NCBI GenBank assembly: GCA_026388095.1
Contig: JAPLKL010000008.1
Coordinates: forward strand, 1-64,000
DNA: 64,000 nucleotides
Direction of reading: 5' to 3'
From: Elusimicrobiota bacterium
GTDB taxonomy: Bacteria > Elusimicrobiota > Elusimicrobia > UBA1565 > UBA9628
Shown here: piece by piece, positions 16,399 through 24,770 of the stretch
Layout: every line of letters starts with the position of its first letter
How positions within the stretch are numbered: the stretch's first letter is position 1
Made by a program: the position numbers and the translations under genes
The notes under the pieces: generated by a model
The model's database searches: none
Told to the model about the DNA's origin: nothing
The model's input: only the letters and a program-made list of their open reading frames with translations

Positions 16399-18045
16399 AT
16401 GAGCCCCGAACCCGACCCGAAGAACCCCCAGGACCCGGAGGTCCTCAAGAAGAAACTGGAGGACTACCTTTCCGAAGGAGCGCCGGAGATTCCCCAGCCG
16501 GAACCAAAAAGAGAGAAGGAAGAAGAGAAGAAGAAAGGCGGTGTCGCTTTGCCGGCAGGGTCCGGGGCAGGATCGAGCGGCGCGGGCATCGGTGCTTCGG
16601 CCTCAGGCTCGGCCGGGCTGGGCGAGTTGGCGGGGATCGTGATCCGCGGCGCCTCCCCGGTCGGCGCCGGCGCGCCCATGGGCATGGGCGCGGCAGGTTT
16701 CTTTGGGAAACTGGGCGCGCTATTCATGAGCAAGGGGGCAGCGGTGCTCATCGCGGCCGCCATCGTGGCGGGCGCCGGCGCGGTCATGGCCAAGCATCGC
16801 CCCAGCGCCTCGCAGAGCCCCACCGTCCGGCGCATGGTGGCGGACCTGCGCTCCGCCATCCCGGTGCACAAGGTCAGCCAAGACCTCAGCAGCCTATCCC
16901 TCTCGCTGCTCGCTCAGGCCGTGAAGAAGGAGTTCGGCGGCGGAGTCGCGGCGGAGAGCCCGGGCGCGGCCGGGCCGACCCCGGACGTCGCCGCCAGCGT
17001 CGCGGGCAGGCAGGCCGCGGGCGGGGCGGGCGCTGATGCCGGCGGAGCCTCTCCGGGAGTGCTGGCCGAGGGCGATGAGACGGGCAGCGACGGCAAGAAG
17101 CTCGTCCAGCCGCGCCTGAAGTCCTCCGGCCTGGGCGGCTTCGGCAGCCACAACATCTTTTCGGGCGGCGGCGCAGCCACCGCGGCGCCCAAGTTCGGCG
17201 ACGGCTTCGACCGCGGCAAGATCATCGGCTTCCAGAGCCCCCAGAAGTCCAAGGCCAAGGGCGGCCACCCGGTCGCAGGCGCGCCCATGGGCAGCCCCTA
17301 CGCGCGCGTCAAAGGCCTCGACAAGAACAGCCGGTCGCTGGCCCAGCTGCGCGGCATGAGGACCATGAACCCGTCCTTGCGCGCGGGCGGCGCCAGGGCC
17401 TCGGAAGCCAACAAGGACGCCTCGATCGCCCAGTTCGAGGGCACCCGCCTCGACGGAGCCGGCGCCGGCTCCGTGCCCGACCTTCCGGACGACGCTTCCA
17501 CGGCCCAGGTCCCGGCCACCCCGGCCGGGGTGGGCAACACCGGCAGCACCACAGGGACCACCGCCACGGACGCCAATCCCGTGGACACCTGCACGGACCA
17601 GCAGTACTGGGACGGCTCTGCCTGCAAGTCCATCTACACCACGGACCCGGGCCAGAACTCCACGCCCTGGCAGGACAAGGCCAACCAGGCCAAGGACCTC
17701 ATCCTGGCGGGCTGCGCGCTGGGCCTGCTGGCCACGATCTTCTACAAGATCTACGACAAGCTCAAGGACAAACCTTATCCGGTATCGATCCTCGCCTACG
17801 TCTGCCTGATCATAGCCATCGTCTGCCTGCTCGCCGCTATCGCCTGCGCCATCGCGGCCATCTCGCTGGGCTCCCAGATCAACAGCATGGGCGGCAGTCC
17901 CCAGGGGACCTTGGACATGGTGGCGGGCGTCGCGGTGATCATCGGGACGCTGGCCGCTATGTTCGGCGAGGGCAACGTCTCCACCTACGCGGCAGTCGTC
18001 CTCGCCATCTTGTTCATCTGCGAGCTGGTCTCGAAGATGCTCTGA
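16399..18045 (+). CDS. Large Gly/Ala-rich membrane protein, unknown
   Basis: A 548-residue protein that I cannot place in a family. An acidic/basic N-terminus (about 1-45, EVLKKKLEDYLSEGAPEIPQ then a KREKEEEKKK run) is followed by a Gly/Ala/Ser-rich stretch and a hydrophobic helix at about 110-130 (KGAAVLIAAAIVAGAGAVMA). A long, low-complexity extracytoplasmic region follows, with a small Cys pair segment (DTCTDQQYWDGSACKS, about 390-405). The C-terminus has three or four transmembrane helices. The layout resembles other unknown envelope proteins of this genome (39622-40740). It starts opposite ribD and shares a bidirectional terminator with the next gene. Confidence 0.75.
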   Translation: MSPEPDPKNPQDPEVLKKKLEDYLSEGAPEIPQPEPKREKEEEKKKGGVALPAGSGAGSSGAGIGASASGSAGLGELAGIVIRGASPVGAGAPMGMGAAGFFGKLGALFMSKGAAVLIAAAIVAGAGAVMAKHRPSASQSPTVRRMVADLRSAIPVHKVSQDLSSLSLSLLAQAVKKEFGGGVAAESPGAAGPTPDVAASVAGRQAAGGAGADAGGASPGVLAEGDETGSDGKKLVQPRLKSSGLGGFGSHNIFSGGGAATAAPKFGDGFDRGKIIGFQSPQKSKAKGGHPVAGAPMGSPYARVKGLDKNSRSLAQLRGMRTMNPSLRAGGARASEANKDASIAQFEGTRLDGAGAGSVPDLPDDASTAQVPATPAGVGNTGSTTGTTATDANPVDTCTDQQYWDGSACKSIYTTDPGQNSTPWQDKANQAKDLILAGCALGLLATIFYKIYDKLKDKPYPVSILAYVCLIIAIVCLLAAIACAIAAISLGSQINSMGGSPQGTLDMVAGVAVIIGTLAAMFGEGNVSTYAAVVLAILFICELVSKML

Positions 18046-18062
18046 GGCGGAAGCCTCAGAGC
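18039..18062. terminator. Bidirectional terminator overlapping two stop codons
   Basis: GCTCTGAGGC and GCCTCAGAGC form a perfect 10-bp stem around GGAA. The stem contains the stop regions of the two convergent genes at 16399-18045 and 18056-18652. Confidence 0.7.
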
Positions 18063-18652
18063 TTGTTGCCGAACCAGTCCCGGGCCGCCGGCCAAGTCGG
18101 CGGCTGGGGGACGCCGAAGAGCAGCCTCTCCATGTAGGGGACCGACTTGCCGGCGTAGCGCAGGTCGATGGCCTTGTGGAAGTACCGGTTCGCTTCCTCA
18201 GGCGTCCTCTGGCCGGTCAGGATGTCCATGCCCAGGTTCAGGCTCAGGAAGTTGAGGGCCTCGCTGTCGCTGCGCGCCGACAGCTCCCCCCGGCGCACGC
18301 TGGCCGTGAGGCCATGGGGGTAGCGCGCCAGCTCCTCCAGCTTCTCCCGGGAGACATGACAGGAGACCGTCTGGGTCAAGGGGGAGAGCGGCCAGTCGGC
18401 GCTGACCACCACGCTCTTCCAGGGCCCTTTTCCGTCCCACTCCATCCTGTCCTCGGACAGACGCTGGGGCGAGCCGTACCGCTCCAGGAGCATGAGCGCC
18501 TGCTGGCGGGGCCCGGCGGGCCACATCGCCGCATGCGCGTAGGCCTGCGCCTGCGCCTTCTCGGAATCCTGGGTCTGCTTCCCCGCCAGCATCAGGCCGG
18601 CCAGGACCACGCTGACGCCCACGAAGCCGGCGACTCCTCTATTGAGCTCCAT
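18056..18652 (-). CDS. Membrane-anchored periplasmic protein, unknown
   Basis: A 198-residue protein with an N-terminal membrane anchor or signal (GVAGFVGVSVVLAGLMLAG). The rest is soluble and contains a segment that resembles TPR-like helices near the end (LNFLSLNLGMDILTGQRTPEEANRYF). The part MLLERYGSPQRLSEDRMEW and WKSVVVSADWPLSPL looks like a small alpha/beta domain common in envelope proteins. I know no named family. It follows top6A on the same strand, with a 65-base gap containing a T-rich hairpin (CTCCGT..ACGGAG), so it may be separately transcribed. Confidence 0.65.
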   Translation of the reverse strand: MELNRGVAGFVGVSVVLAGLMLAGKQTQDSEKAQAQAYAHAAMWPAGPRQQALMLLERYGSPQRLSEDRMEWDGKGPWKSVVVSADWPLSPLTQTVSCHVSREKLEELARYPHGLTASVRRGELSARSDSEALNFLSLNLGMDILTGQRTPEEANRYFHKAIDLRYAGKSVPYMERLLFGVPQPPTWPAARDWFGNKL

Positions 18653-18717
18653 GATGGTGTCCCCCTGCTCATATTCTGGGCGGACTCCGTCAAAAAAACA
18701 TCAACGGAGCGGGGGGC

Positions 18718-19821
18718 TCAGTCCAGCCAGTCCTTTTCCTGGAGCTTGCGGGGCAGGTACTTCTTGGTCAAGTACTGGAAGTCCTTGTTGGCCAAAGCGT
18801 CGAGCTCGAACTTCAGGCCCACGGAGAGCATGTTGCGGATCTCCTTCTGCCACTCCTTCTTCTGGAACCAGGGGTAGTTGAGCAGCTCCTTGGCCCGGCT
18901 GATATCCTTCTCGTTGAGCTTGATGCCCACGTTGCGGGGCAGTCCGTAGCGCTCCGGGTCGTGGCTGGAGAGCCCGATGAACTTCGCCTCGGGGATGGCC
19001 ATGCGCTGGCTCTCGAAAGCCAGGTTGATGGAGCCCTGCTTGACCACGGAGTAGATGTAGTAGCCCCAGGGGTCGTTGTCCACCAGCACGTAGACCGGCA
19101 GCTTCTTCTCGTCGTTGAGGCGCCGGGCCAGGCGCCGCACCCCGCGGGGCGGCTGGCCGTTGCCGGTGAGCAGCACGCAGTTGTACTTCCTCCAGAACTT
19201 GTCCTCGGCCAGCCGGTTCCACTGGGTTCCCTTTTCGACCAGCAGCACGAAGTCGGCCGTGCACTTCTTGATCTGCACGTAGTCGGGCTCCACGATGGAG
19301 GGCACGGAGTAGCCGCCCTTGCCGAGCTTGGCGCAGTCCACGGTGTCGCCGTCGTCGACCACGGTCAGCGGGCCGATCACGGTGCCCGCGTTCTCGGCGC
19401 GCACGTGCAGCTCCTCGCGCAGGGCCTCCAAAGCCACTTCCAGGTCCTCGATGAGCGGGTCGGACTCGCTCTGGAGGTCGAAGGTGTTCTCATGGGAGTC
19501 GGCGATGGTGTGCTTGGCGCGGTAGTAGATCTCGCGCAGGGAGGTGGTCAGGCCGGCGCGCTGCAGCTCGGCCAGGGCGTCGCCGACGAGCATGGTCTGC
19601 ATGAACTTCTTGGCCATGCCCACGTTGAAGAAGGTCCGGTCCTGGGTGTTGGAGCCCATCTCGATGATGCGCTTCTTCTCGTTGAACTTGACGTTGGAGA
19701 GCGAGCGCACCGGGATCGATAGGGACGGGTCCCTGCCCCGCTCCGCGGCGCGGATGACCAGGTCCGCCAGACCCACGAGCTTCTTCTCGACCGCCCCGGA
19801 CGTATGAGTGGATTTTGCCAT
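18718..19821 (-). CDS. top6A: DNA topoisomerase VI subunit A (Spo11-like)
   Basis: A 367-residue homologue of the archaeal/plant type IIB topoisomerase cleavage subunit. The catalytic tyrosine motif R-E-x-x-Y lies in SLREIYYRAKHT (R96, E97, Y100). The Toprim metal site is complete: E196 (LLVEKG) and D248-x-D250 (YVLVDNDPWG). The 5Y-CAP and Toprim domains are in the expected order and length. With subunit B it makes ATP-dependent double-strand passage with 2-base overhang cleavage, relaxing supercoils and decatenating DNA. The gene lies 12 bases downstream of top6B, so they are one operon. Topo VI is uncommon in bacteria, which usually rely on gyrase and Topo IV. Confidence 0.95.
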   Translation of the reverse strand: MAKSTHTSGAVEKKLVGLADLVIRAAERGRDPSLSIPVRSLSNVKFNEKKRIIEMGSNTQDRTFFNVGMAKKFMQTMLVGDALAELQRAGLTTSLREIYYRAKHTIADSHENTFDLQSESDPLIEDLEVALEALREELHVRAENAGTVIGPLTVVDDGDTVDCAKLGKGGYSVPSIVEPDYVQIKKCTADFVLLVEKGTQWNRLAEDKFWRKYNCVLLTGNGQPPRGVRRLARRLNDEKKLPVYVLVDNDPWGYYIYSVVKQGSINLAFESQRMAIPEAKFIGLSSHDPERYGLPRNVGIKLNEKDISRAKELLNYPWFQKKEWQKEIRNMLSVGLKFELDALANKDFQYLTKKYLPRKLQEKDWLD

Positions 19822-19833
19822 GGCTTCCTCGGG

Positions 19834-21873
19834 CTATCTCTTCCGCTTCTTGGCGGCCGGCTTGGCCTTCTTGACCGGTTTCTTGGCTGCCTTCTTGGCC
19901 TTCGGCGACGGCTTGCCCTTCTTGGCGGGCCCGATCGGGGCGGGCGCCGGCTCCGGTTGGGGAGCCTGCGGCAGGCCCGCTGCCGGCAGGGGGGCCGCCG
20001 GTTGCGGCGCCTCAGGAATCCCCTCCAAAGGGATCTCCGCCGGCACCTCCCCTTCTACCCCTTCGGCCGTGACGATGATGGAGTCCGGCAGGCCCTCGGG
20101 GCCGCCCTTCTTGCCCAGGATCTCGTCAGTCTTCTCACCGCCGGTGCGCTTCATGGCGATCTTGAGCAGCTGGGCCTTGAGCTTCTCCGTGGCCAGCTTG
20201 CCGCCCTTGAGGCGCTTGCAGGCCTCGGCCACCTCTTCGATGTAGAGCTCGAATATGTTGCGGCGGTGGAACTCGTGCTTGGCGTGTTCCTTCCTCTTCA
20301 GGAAGATGCCCAGGCGCCGGCCGCACTCCTGCATGGCCAGCTTGATCTCCTTGCGGATCTCGTCGTAGTCGGCGATGGCTTCCTTGGACTCGCTGGTGAA
20401 GGGCACCCAGACCGAGGCCATGTGCACGAAGATGACCATGGGCCCGGCGGGGAGGGCGCCCCGGGACTGCGAGACGCCGTAGTTGCGCCAGGAGGTCTCC
20501 AGCACGGCCTGGAAGGTGCAGCAAGCGGCCTGCTGGTAGAGCAGGGGGACCCGGTTGGCGAAGCGAAGAACGCGCGCCAGCTCCGCCTCCTCCGACTGGT
20601 GCTCGCCCTCGGCCATGGGCGCCTTTTTCTCCACCGCCTGGACCGCGTCCGGCCCCTTGCCGAAGGCCAGGCCCGCCTCGATGATGAAGGGATTGCCGCG
20701 ATACACGGCCGGCGGACGGGTCACGGCCGTGTAGAAGTCCGCCTTGATCTGCTTGTAGAGACCGGTCAGGATGGCCTTCTCCCCGATGGGCGAGATGCAG
20801 TTGGTGGGCGGGGCCATGATCTTGGTGGCCTGGATGGCCTTGTAGAGCTTGTCCGCCTCGACGCCCATGATGTTGCGGGGCTTGGAGTGGGGGTTGAGCT
20901 CCGCGGTCTTGCAGATCTCGTCGGCCACGCGGGGCGAGACGCGCGAGAAGTCGCTGGAGAGGAAGCCGGAGAGCCAGTGGCTCTTGGTGTCGTGCAGCAT
21001 CTTGAGCAGGATGCCGAACTCGATGCCGTAGGGGTGGGGCTTGATCTCGCGCGGCGGGACCGGGAGCTGGTTGAAGGTGCGCGGATAGACCTTGGTCTCG
21101 CCTTCGGGGGTGACGTAGGTGATCTTGGCGTGGGGGTTGGCGATGGCCGTCTGCTCCAGGTACTCGTCGACCGAGGAGCGGCCCTTCTGGTACTTGCCCT
21201 CCAGCTCGATGGTGACCTGCGTGCCGCGGTGGTGCTCCCATTCGATCTGCTTCTTCTCCAGGATGCGGGGCTCGTTGGTCTTGGTGTTGATCTGCACCTC
21301 GAAGTAGTGGGCCGGGGCATGCTCGCCCGTGCGCGAGATGATCTGCACGGGCTTGCCCGTGGTGAGCTGGCCGTACATGCCGGCGGCCGAGATGCCGATG
21401 CCCTGCTGGCCGCGGCTCATGCGCAGGCGGTGGAACTTGGAGCCGTAGAGGAGCTTGGCGAAGATGCGCGGGATCTGCTCGCGCACGATGCCCGGGCCGT
21501 AGTCCACCACCGTGACCTTGAAGCGCGTGGCCTGGGAGAGAGGCGGCGCGGCCGCGCCTTCGGGAGCCACGACCTCCAGTCTGACCACCACCTCGGGGAG
21601 TATGCCGGCCTCCTCGCAGGCGTCGAAAGCGTTGTCCACGGCCTCCTTGACGCAGGTGAGCAGGGCCTTGCGCGGGCTGTCGAAGCCGAGGAGGTGGCGG
21701 TTCTTGGTGAAGAACTCGGAGACGGAGATGCGGCGCTGAGACCGGCGGGCTTGGCCGGGGCAGGCTTGATAGCGGCAGCGGTCTTCACAACGGGTCCGGG
21801 CTTGGTCTTTTTCATGTCTGCCTACATCATACCAAACCTGCCCGGCGGCCCGGAAATACCCATATAGGCCCAA
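19834..21873 (-). CDS. top6B: DNA topoisomerase VI subunit B, with unusual tail and doubtful N-terminus
   Basis: The ATPase subunit of Topo VI. The GHKL fold is visible: N box KEAVDNAFDAC, G1 VDYGPGI and the ATP lid SRGQQGIGISAAG. H2TH and transducer segments follow. The C-terminus adds a Pro/Ala-rich stretch and a very basic tail (KAKKAAKKPVKKAKPAAKKR), like histone H1. The conserved protein begins at RISVSEFFTKNRHLLGFD (codons from about 21735 downward). Upstream in this frame the residues look non-coding, while the frame starting at ATG 21815 reads MKKTKPGPVVKTAAAIKPAP, a plausible disordered start, and has a TATGAT box just before it. A -1 shift near 21730-21745 is therefore suspected. 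Confidence 0.92.
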   Translation of the reverse strand: MGLYGYFRAAGQVWYDVGRHEKDQARTRCEDRCRYQACPGQARRSQRRISVSEFFTKNRHLLGFDSPRKALLTCVKEAVDNAFDACEEAGILPEVVVRLEVVAPEGAAAPPLSQATRFKVTVVDYGPGIVREQIPRIFAKLLYGSKFHRLRMSRGQQGIGISAAGMYGQLTTGKPVQIISRTGEHAPAHYFEVQINTKTNEPRILEKKQIEWEHHRGTQVTIELEGKYQKGRSSVDEYLEQTAIANPHAKITYVTPEGETKVYPRTFNQLPVPPREIKPHPYGIEFGILLKMLHDTKSHWLSGFLSSDFSRVSPRVADEICKTAELNPHSKPRNIMGVEADKLYKAIQATKIMAPPTNCISPIGEKAILTGLYKQIKADFYTAVTRPPAVYRGNPFIIEAGLAFGKGPDAVQAVEKKAPMAEGEHQSEEAELARVLRFANRVPLLYQQAACCTFQAVLETSWRNYGVSQSRGALPAGPMVIFVHMASVWVPFTSESKEAIADYDEIRKEIKLAMQECGRRLGIFLKRKEHAKHEFHRRNIFELYIEEVAEACKRLKGGKLATEKLKAQLLKIAMKRTGGEKTDEILGKKGGPEGLPDSIIVTAEGVEGEVPAEIPLEGIPEAPQPAAPLPAAGLPQAPQPEPAPAPIGPAKKGKPSPKAKKAAKKPVKKAKPAAKKRKR

Positions 21874-21937
21874 AGTCCTACTCCGCTCTGGGCCCCACAG
21901 CCCAGCCGCTGCCTGGAAAACGGGCTATGCTATTGCC

Positions 21938-22699
21938 ATGGACGCGCGCGGCTCGGCCTATTTCTTGACCGCCATCCTTGTGGCCGTATCCGCGTCCGCG
22001 GCGCGGGCCGAGGATGCGCCAAGGGCCCAGCCCGCGGCCGAGAAGGTCCGGGTGCTGCAGAGCCAGATCAGCGACCCCGCGGACTTCAAGAGCTTCGTGG
22101 AAGGCTCGCGGAGGCTTCCGGAAGGCCCGGCCGTGCCTCGGGCCCAACTCTGGCCGCAATCCTCGGGCCGGGCCGCGGTCAGGAGCACTCTGCTGCAGGC
22201 GTCGCTGCGCGCCCGCAGGCTGGAGCTCGGGGTCATCCCGCCGGGTCCGGCCGCGGCGAGTCAATCCCCGGAGCCGACCTCCGACAATCTACCGTCCTTG
22301 CCCCTCGCTGGTTTGGCCCTGATATCGTTGGCAACGGCGGGTCTGCTGGCTCTGGCCAGCAAGCGGGAATTCACGGCCGCTCCGCCCGCCGAGGTCTTGC
22401 CGGTGGAGCCGGCGACCGTGGCTGAGATCTCCTCTCCTAAGGCGCCGATCACGGAAACAGCCTCCGCCCGCCGTCTGCTGGCCCGGCTGGAGGCCGAGCC
22501 GGAGCCTTTCGTGGACACGCGCATGCCGGTCTCGACCTGGCGGGCCATCTCCTGGCGCGAACAGCAGTTCATCGAGATGTGGGACACCAGCTTCGAAAAA
22601 TCCTTGGGCCAGCCCTTCGCCGAATGGCTCGACACCCAGGACGGCGTCGAAGGGGTGGACGCGGCCCTGCTCAAGGCCAAGCTGAGCCGCGACGTCTAG
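21938..22699 (+). CDS. Secreted/membrane protein, unknown
   Basis: A 253-residue protein with a signal peptide (AYFLTAILVAVSASAARA) and one transmembrane helix in the middle (LPLAGLALISLATAGLLALA, about 118-138). The part before the helix would be extracytoplasmic, and the C-terminal part, with the Trp-rich segment STWRAISWREQQFIEMWD, cytoplasmic or the reverse. No family is recognised. It is divergent from top6B with a gap of about 65-120 bases, depending on the top6B start, and ends in a hairpin terminator. It is probably part of the set of lineage-specific envelope proteins seen throughout the window. Confidence 0.65.
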   Translation: MDARGSAYFLTAILVAVSASAARAEDAPRAQPAAEKVRVLQSQISDPADFKSFVEGSRRLPEGPAVPRAQLWPQSSGRAAVRSTLLQASLRARRLELGVIPPGPAAASQSPEPTSDNLPSLPLAGLALISLATAGLLALASKREFTAAPPAEVLPVEPATVAEISSPKAPITETASARRLLARLEAEPEPFVDTRMPVSTWRAISWREQQFIEMWDTSFEKSLGQPFAEWLDTQDGVEGVDAALLKAKLSRDV

Positions 22700-22709
22700 G
22701 CTCGGCTGT

Positions 22710-22733
22710 TCGGCCTTCTTGCAGGAAGGCCGA
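22710..22733. terminator. Terminator hairpin
   Basis: TCGGCCTTC (22710-22718) and GAAGGCCGA (22725-22733) pair perfectly around TTGCAG, 11 bases after the preceding stop codon. A T-tract is lacking. Confidence 0.6.
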
Positions 22734-22768
22734 TCCCCGAACCGGCAGGTCTGGGCGCTGAAAGCGGC

Positions 22769-23032
22769 CTATCGGATCTTGCGGGCGAAGCGGTCCTTCA
22801 GGTTGGCGTCTATGAAGGTGCCCAAGCCCTTGCCGGCGAGCGCGAGGGTCTTCATCTTGCCGATATTGGCGGGGTCCGCGGTCTGGTTGGTGTAGATATA
22901 GACCGAGCAGTCGGCGAACCGGACGGTCACGGCGTCCTTCGCGAGGTGATAGCGCACGACCTTGGATTTGCCGCTGAGGTTCTTATACAGCGTCATCATC
23001 TTGTGTCTCTTTGGAGTTCGCATGATAGACAT
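22769..23032 (-). CDS. Small KTSC-like protein, unknown
   Basis: An 87-residue ORF. The segment SGKSKVVRYHLAKDAVTVRF followed by CSVYIYTNQ and a C-terminal helix resembles the small KTSC-type fold (beta-sheet with a V.Y/F..V.F pattern), but the match is weak and the function unknown. The start is uncertain: ATG at 23032, 23023, 22999 or 22996 are all in frame, and the conserved-looking part begins at TLYKNLSG. The REP-like palindrome lies just upstream. Confidence 0.55.
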   Translation of the reverse strand: MSIMRTPKRHKMMTLYKNLSGKSKVVRYHLAKDAVTVRFADCSVYIYTNQTADPANIGKMKTLALAGKGLGTFIDANLKDRFARKIR

Positions 23033-23050
23033 TATGCGACAAAGGAGTTC

Positions 23051-23097
23051 GGGGACACAATACTCAATTCAGCCGGGGAGTCAGGTATTGTGTCCCC
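23051..23097. repeat. REP-like palindrome GGGGACACAATAC ... GTATTGTGTCCCC
   Basis: Perfect 13-base arms (23051-23063 and 23085-23097) enclose a 21-base centre that contains CAATTC and GGGGAG. The motif GGGGACACAATACT..ATTC is one I associate with repeats linked to REP-type Y1 transposases (RAYT) in many bacteria; that link is from memory and not checked. No RAYT gene is in the window. It may fold in mRNA and act as a terminator or stabiliser. Confidence 0.6.
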
Positions 23098-23148
23098 AAA
23101 CTCGCAAGCTCGACCGCGCAGAGTATAGCAATACCCGTTGGAAAGGCT

Positions 23149-23655
23149 ATGATTGTACTAGTGGAAACAGACCTCATGGAGCCCGCAAAGCCCGGCTTCA
23201 GCGAACTCGCAGTGCTGTGCTTCCTCATCAAGGACGGCCGCATCCTGCTCATCCGCAAGAAGCAAGGCCTCGGCACCGGCAAGATCACAGCCCCCGGCGG
23301 ACGCATCGAGCCCGGCGAGAGCGCCCTGGACGCGGCTTGCCGCGAGACCACTGAAGAAGTGGGCCTGACCCCCTCGGGTCTGGCCCAGGCCGGCGAGCTC
23401 CACTTCCAATTCGCGGACGGCTACAAGCTCCACTGCACGGTCTTCACCGCAAGGGAGGCCGAGGGCGCGCTAATCGAGACGGACGAGGCCGCGCCCATCT
23501 GGACCGACATCTGCGCTATCCCCTACAAGGACATGTGGGCGGACGACGAGCTTTGGATGCCCTGGATGCTGGCCGGCAAGCCATTCCAAGGCCATTTTCG
23601 CTTCGATGGGGACCGCATGCTCAGCGCCAGCGTCGAACCCAGCCCACGAGCTTGA
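23149..23655 (+). CDS. MTH1-like NUDIX hydrolase
   Basis: A 168-residue NUDIX enzyme. The NUDIX box G-x5-E-x7-R-E-x2-E-E-x-G is complete: GGRIEPGESALDAACRETTEEVGL reduced to GGRIEPGE..RETTEEVG (about 48-70). KKQGLGTGKITAPGG and the C-terminal DMWADDELWMPWML and FQGHFRFDGD segments closely follow the pattern of MTH1 8-oxo-dGTP diphosphatases, including the paired acidic residues that read the oxidised base. It should hydrolyse oxidised purine nucleoside triphosphates and protect DNA. ATG at 23176 (MEPAKPGFS) is an alternative start. The stop overlaps the next gene. Confidence 0.9.
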   Translation: MIVLVETDLMEPAKPGFSELAVLCFLIKDGRILLIRKKQGLGTGKITAPGGRIEPGESALDAACRETTEEVGLTPSGLAQAGELHFQFADGYKLHCTVFTAREAEGALIETDEAAPIWTDICAIPYKDMWADDELWMPWMLAGKPFQGHFRFDGDRMLSASVEPSPRA

Positions 23656-24767
23656 GGCCCGCTTTGGAACAGCTCTTCGCAGTGTGCGCCCCCGGCCTGG
23701 AGGCCTGCGTCGCGCGGGAACTATATGGATTGGGCCTCATCAAAGCTTTAGGACTCTTGCGCGATTTCGGAGGCGTGAAGTTCCAGGGCTCCTTGCGCGA
23801 CCTGTACCGGGCCAACCTGCTCCTGCGCTGCGCGGACCGCATCCTGGTCCGATTCGCGCAGTTCCACGCGGCCTCATTCCCTGAGTTAAGGCGCAAGGCG
23901 AGCCGCCTGCTCTGGAAGGACTATCTCGCGCCGGGGCGGCCCGTCACTTTGCGGGTCTCCTGCGAGAGCTCGCGCCTGTATCATGAGACGGCAGTGGCCG
24001 AGCGGCTGGCCGATGCCATCGCAGACAGCCTCGGCACTCCCCCACTCCCAGGGCCGGGACAACTCATCGATGTGCGCCTCGACGACGACCTTTGCTCCAT
24101 AAGCCTGGACTCCTCCGGTGACCCCTTGCACAAGCGCGGCTACCGGCTGGCCTTGGCCAAGGCCCCGCTCCGGGAGACCTTGGCCAGCGCGATGCTGCAG
24201 GCTTCGGGCTGGGACGGAAGCTCGCCCCTCCTCGATCCCTTTTGCGGGTCAGGGACCATCGCCATCGAGGCGGCTTTGCTGGCCGGCAGGATGGCGCCGG
24301 GCCAGGCCCGGCGCTTCGCCTTCATGGACTGGCCCGATTTCGACGCCGCGTGCTGGGAGGAGCTCAAGGCCGCGGCCGCCCAACAGGCCGTCTCTGAGAC
24401 ACCGAGGATCATCGCCTCCGACCGGGACGCCGGAGCCATCCGCGCCGCGCAGGCCAACGCGAAGCGCGCGGGAGTGGCTGACCGCATCGAATTCTCCTGC
24501 CGGGCCGTCTCAGCCATAGAGCCCCCTTTGGGTCCGGGCTGGGTGGTCACCAACCCGCCCTACGGCATGCGCCTGAAAGGCAGCGGCGATCTGCGCGACC
24601 TCTACGCCCAGTTCGGCAAAGTCCTGCGGGCCAAGTGCCCGGGCTGGCATGCCTCCGTGCTCGCCACGGGACCTCGGCTCATGGCCAGTACCGGCCTGCG
24701 CTTCGAGCCAGGCTTCTCCACCATGAACGGCGGGCTCCAGGTGAAGCTGGCGAACTGCCTGGTCTGA
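23652..24767 (+). CDS. THUMP-domain RNA N2-guanine methyltransferase (RlmL N-terminal type)
   Basis: About 371 residues. An N-terminal ferredoxin-like plus THUMP region (LFAVCAPGLEACVARELYGLG, VKFQGSLRDLYRANLLLRCADRILV) is followed by a Rossmann methyltransferase with the SAM motif LLDPFCGSGTIAIEAALLA and the catalytic motif NPPYG. This is the pattern of RlmL/Trm14/YpsC, which methylate N2 of a guanosine in 23S rRNA or tRNA; the second (RlmK) half of E. coli RlmL is absent. I start at TTG 23652, overlapping the NUDIX stop; TTG 23664 is an alternative. It is followed after three bases by a pseudouridine synthase gene, forming an RNA-modification unit. Confidence 0.88.
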   Translation: MRPALEQLFAVCAPGLEACVARELYGLGLIKALGLLRDFGGVKFQGSLRDLYRANLLLRCADRILVRFAQFHAASFPELRRKASRLLWKDYLAPGRPVTLRVSCESSRLYHETAVAERLADAIADSLGTPPLPGPGQLIDVRLDDDLCSISLDSSGDPLHKRGYRLALAKAPLRETLASAMLQASGWDGSSPLLDPFCGSGTIAIEAALLAGRMAPGQARRFAFMDWPDFDAACWEELKAAAAQQAVSETPRIIASDRDAGAIRAAQANAKRAGVADRIEFSCRAVSAIEPPLGPGWVVTNPPYGMRLKGSGDLRDLYAQFGKVLRAKCPGWHASVLATGPRLMASTGLRFEPGFSTMNGGLQVKLANCLV

Positions 24768-24770
24768 GAC

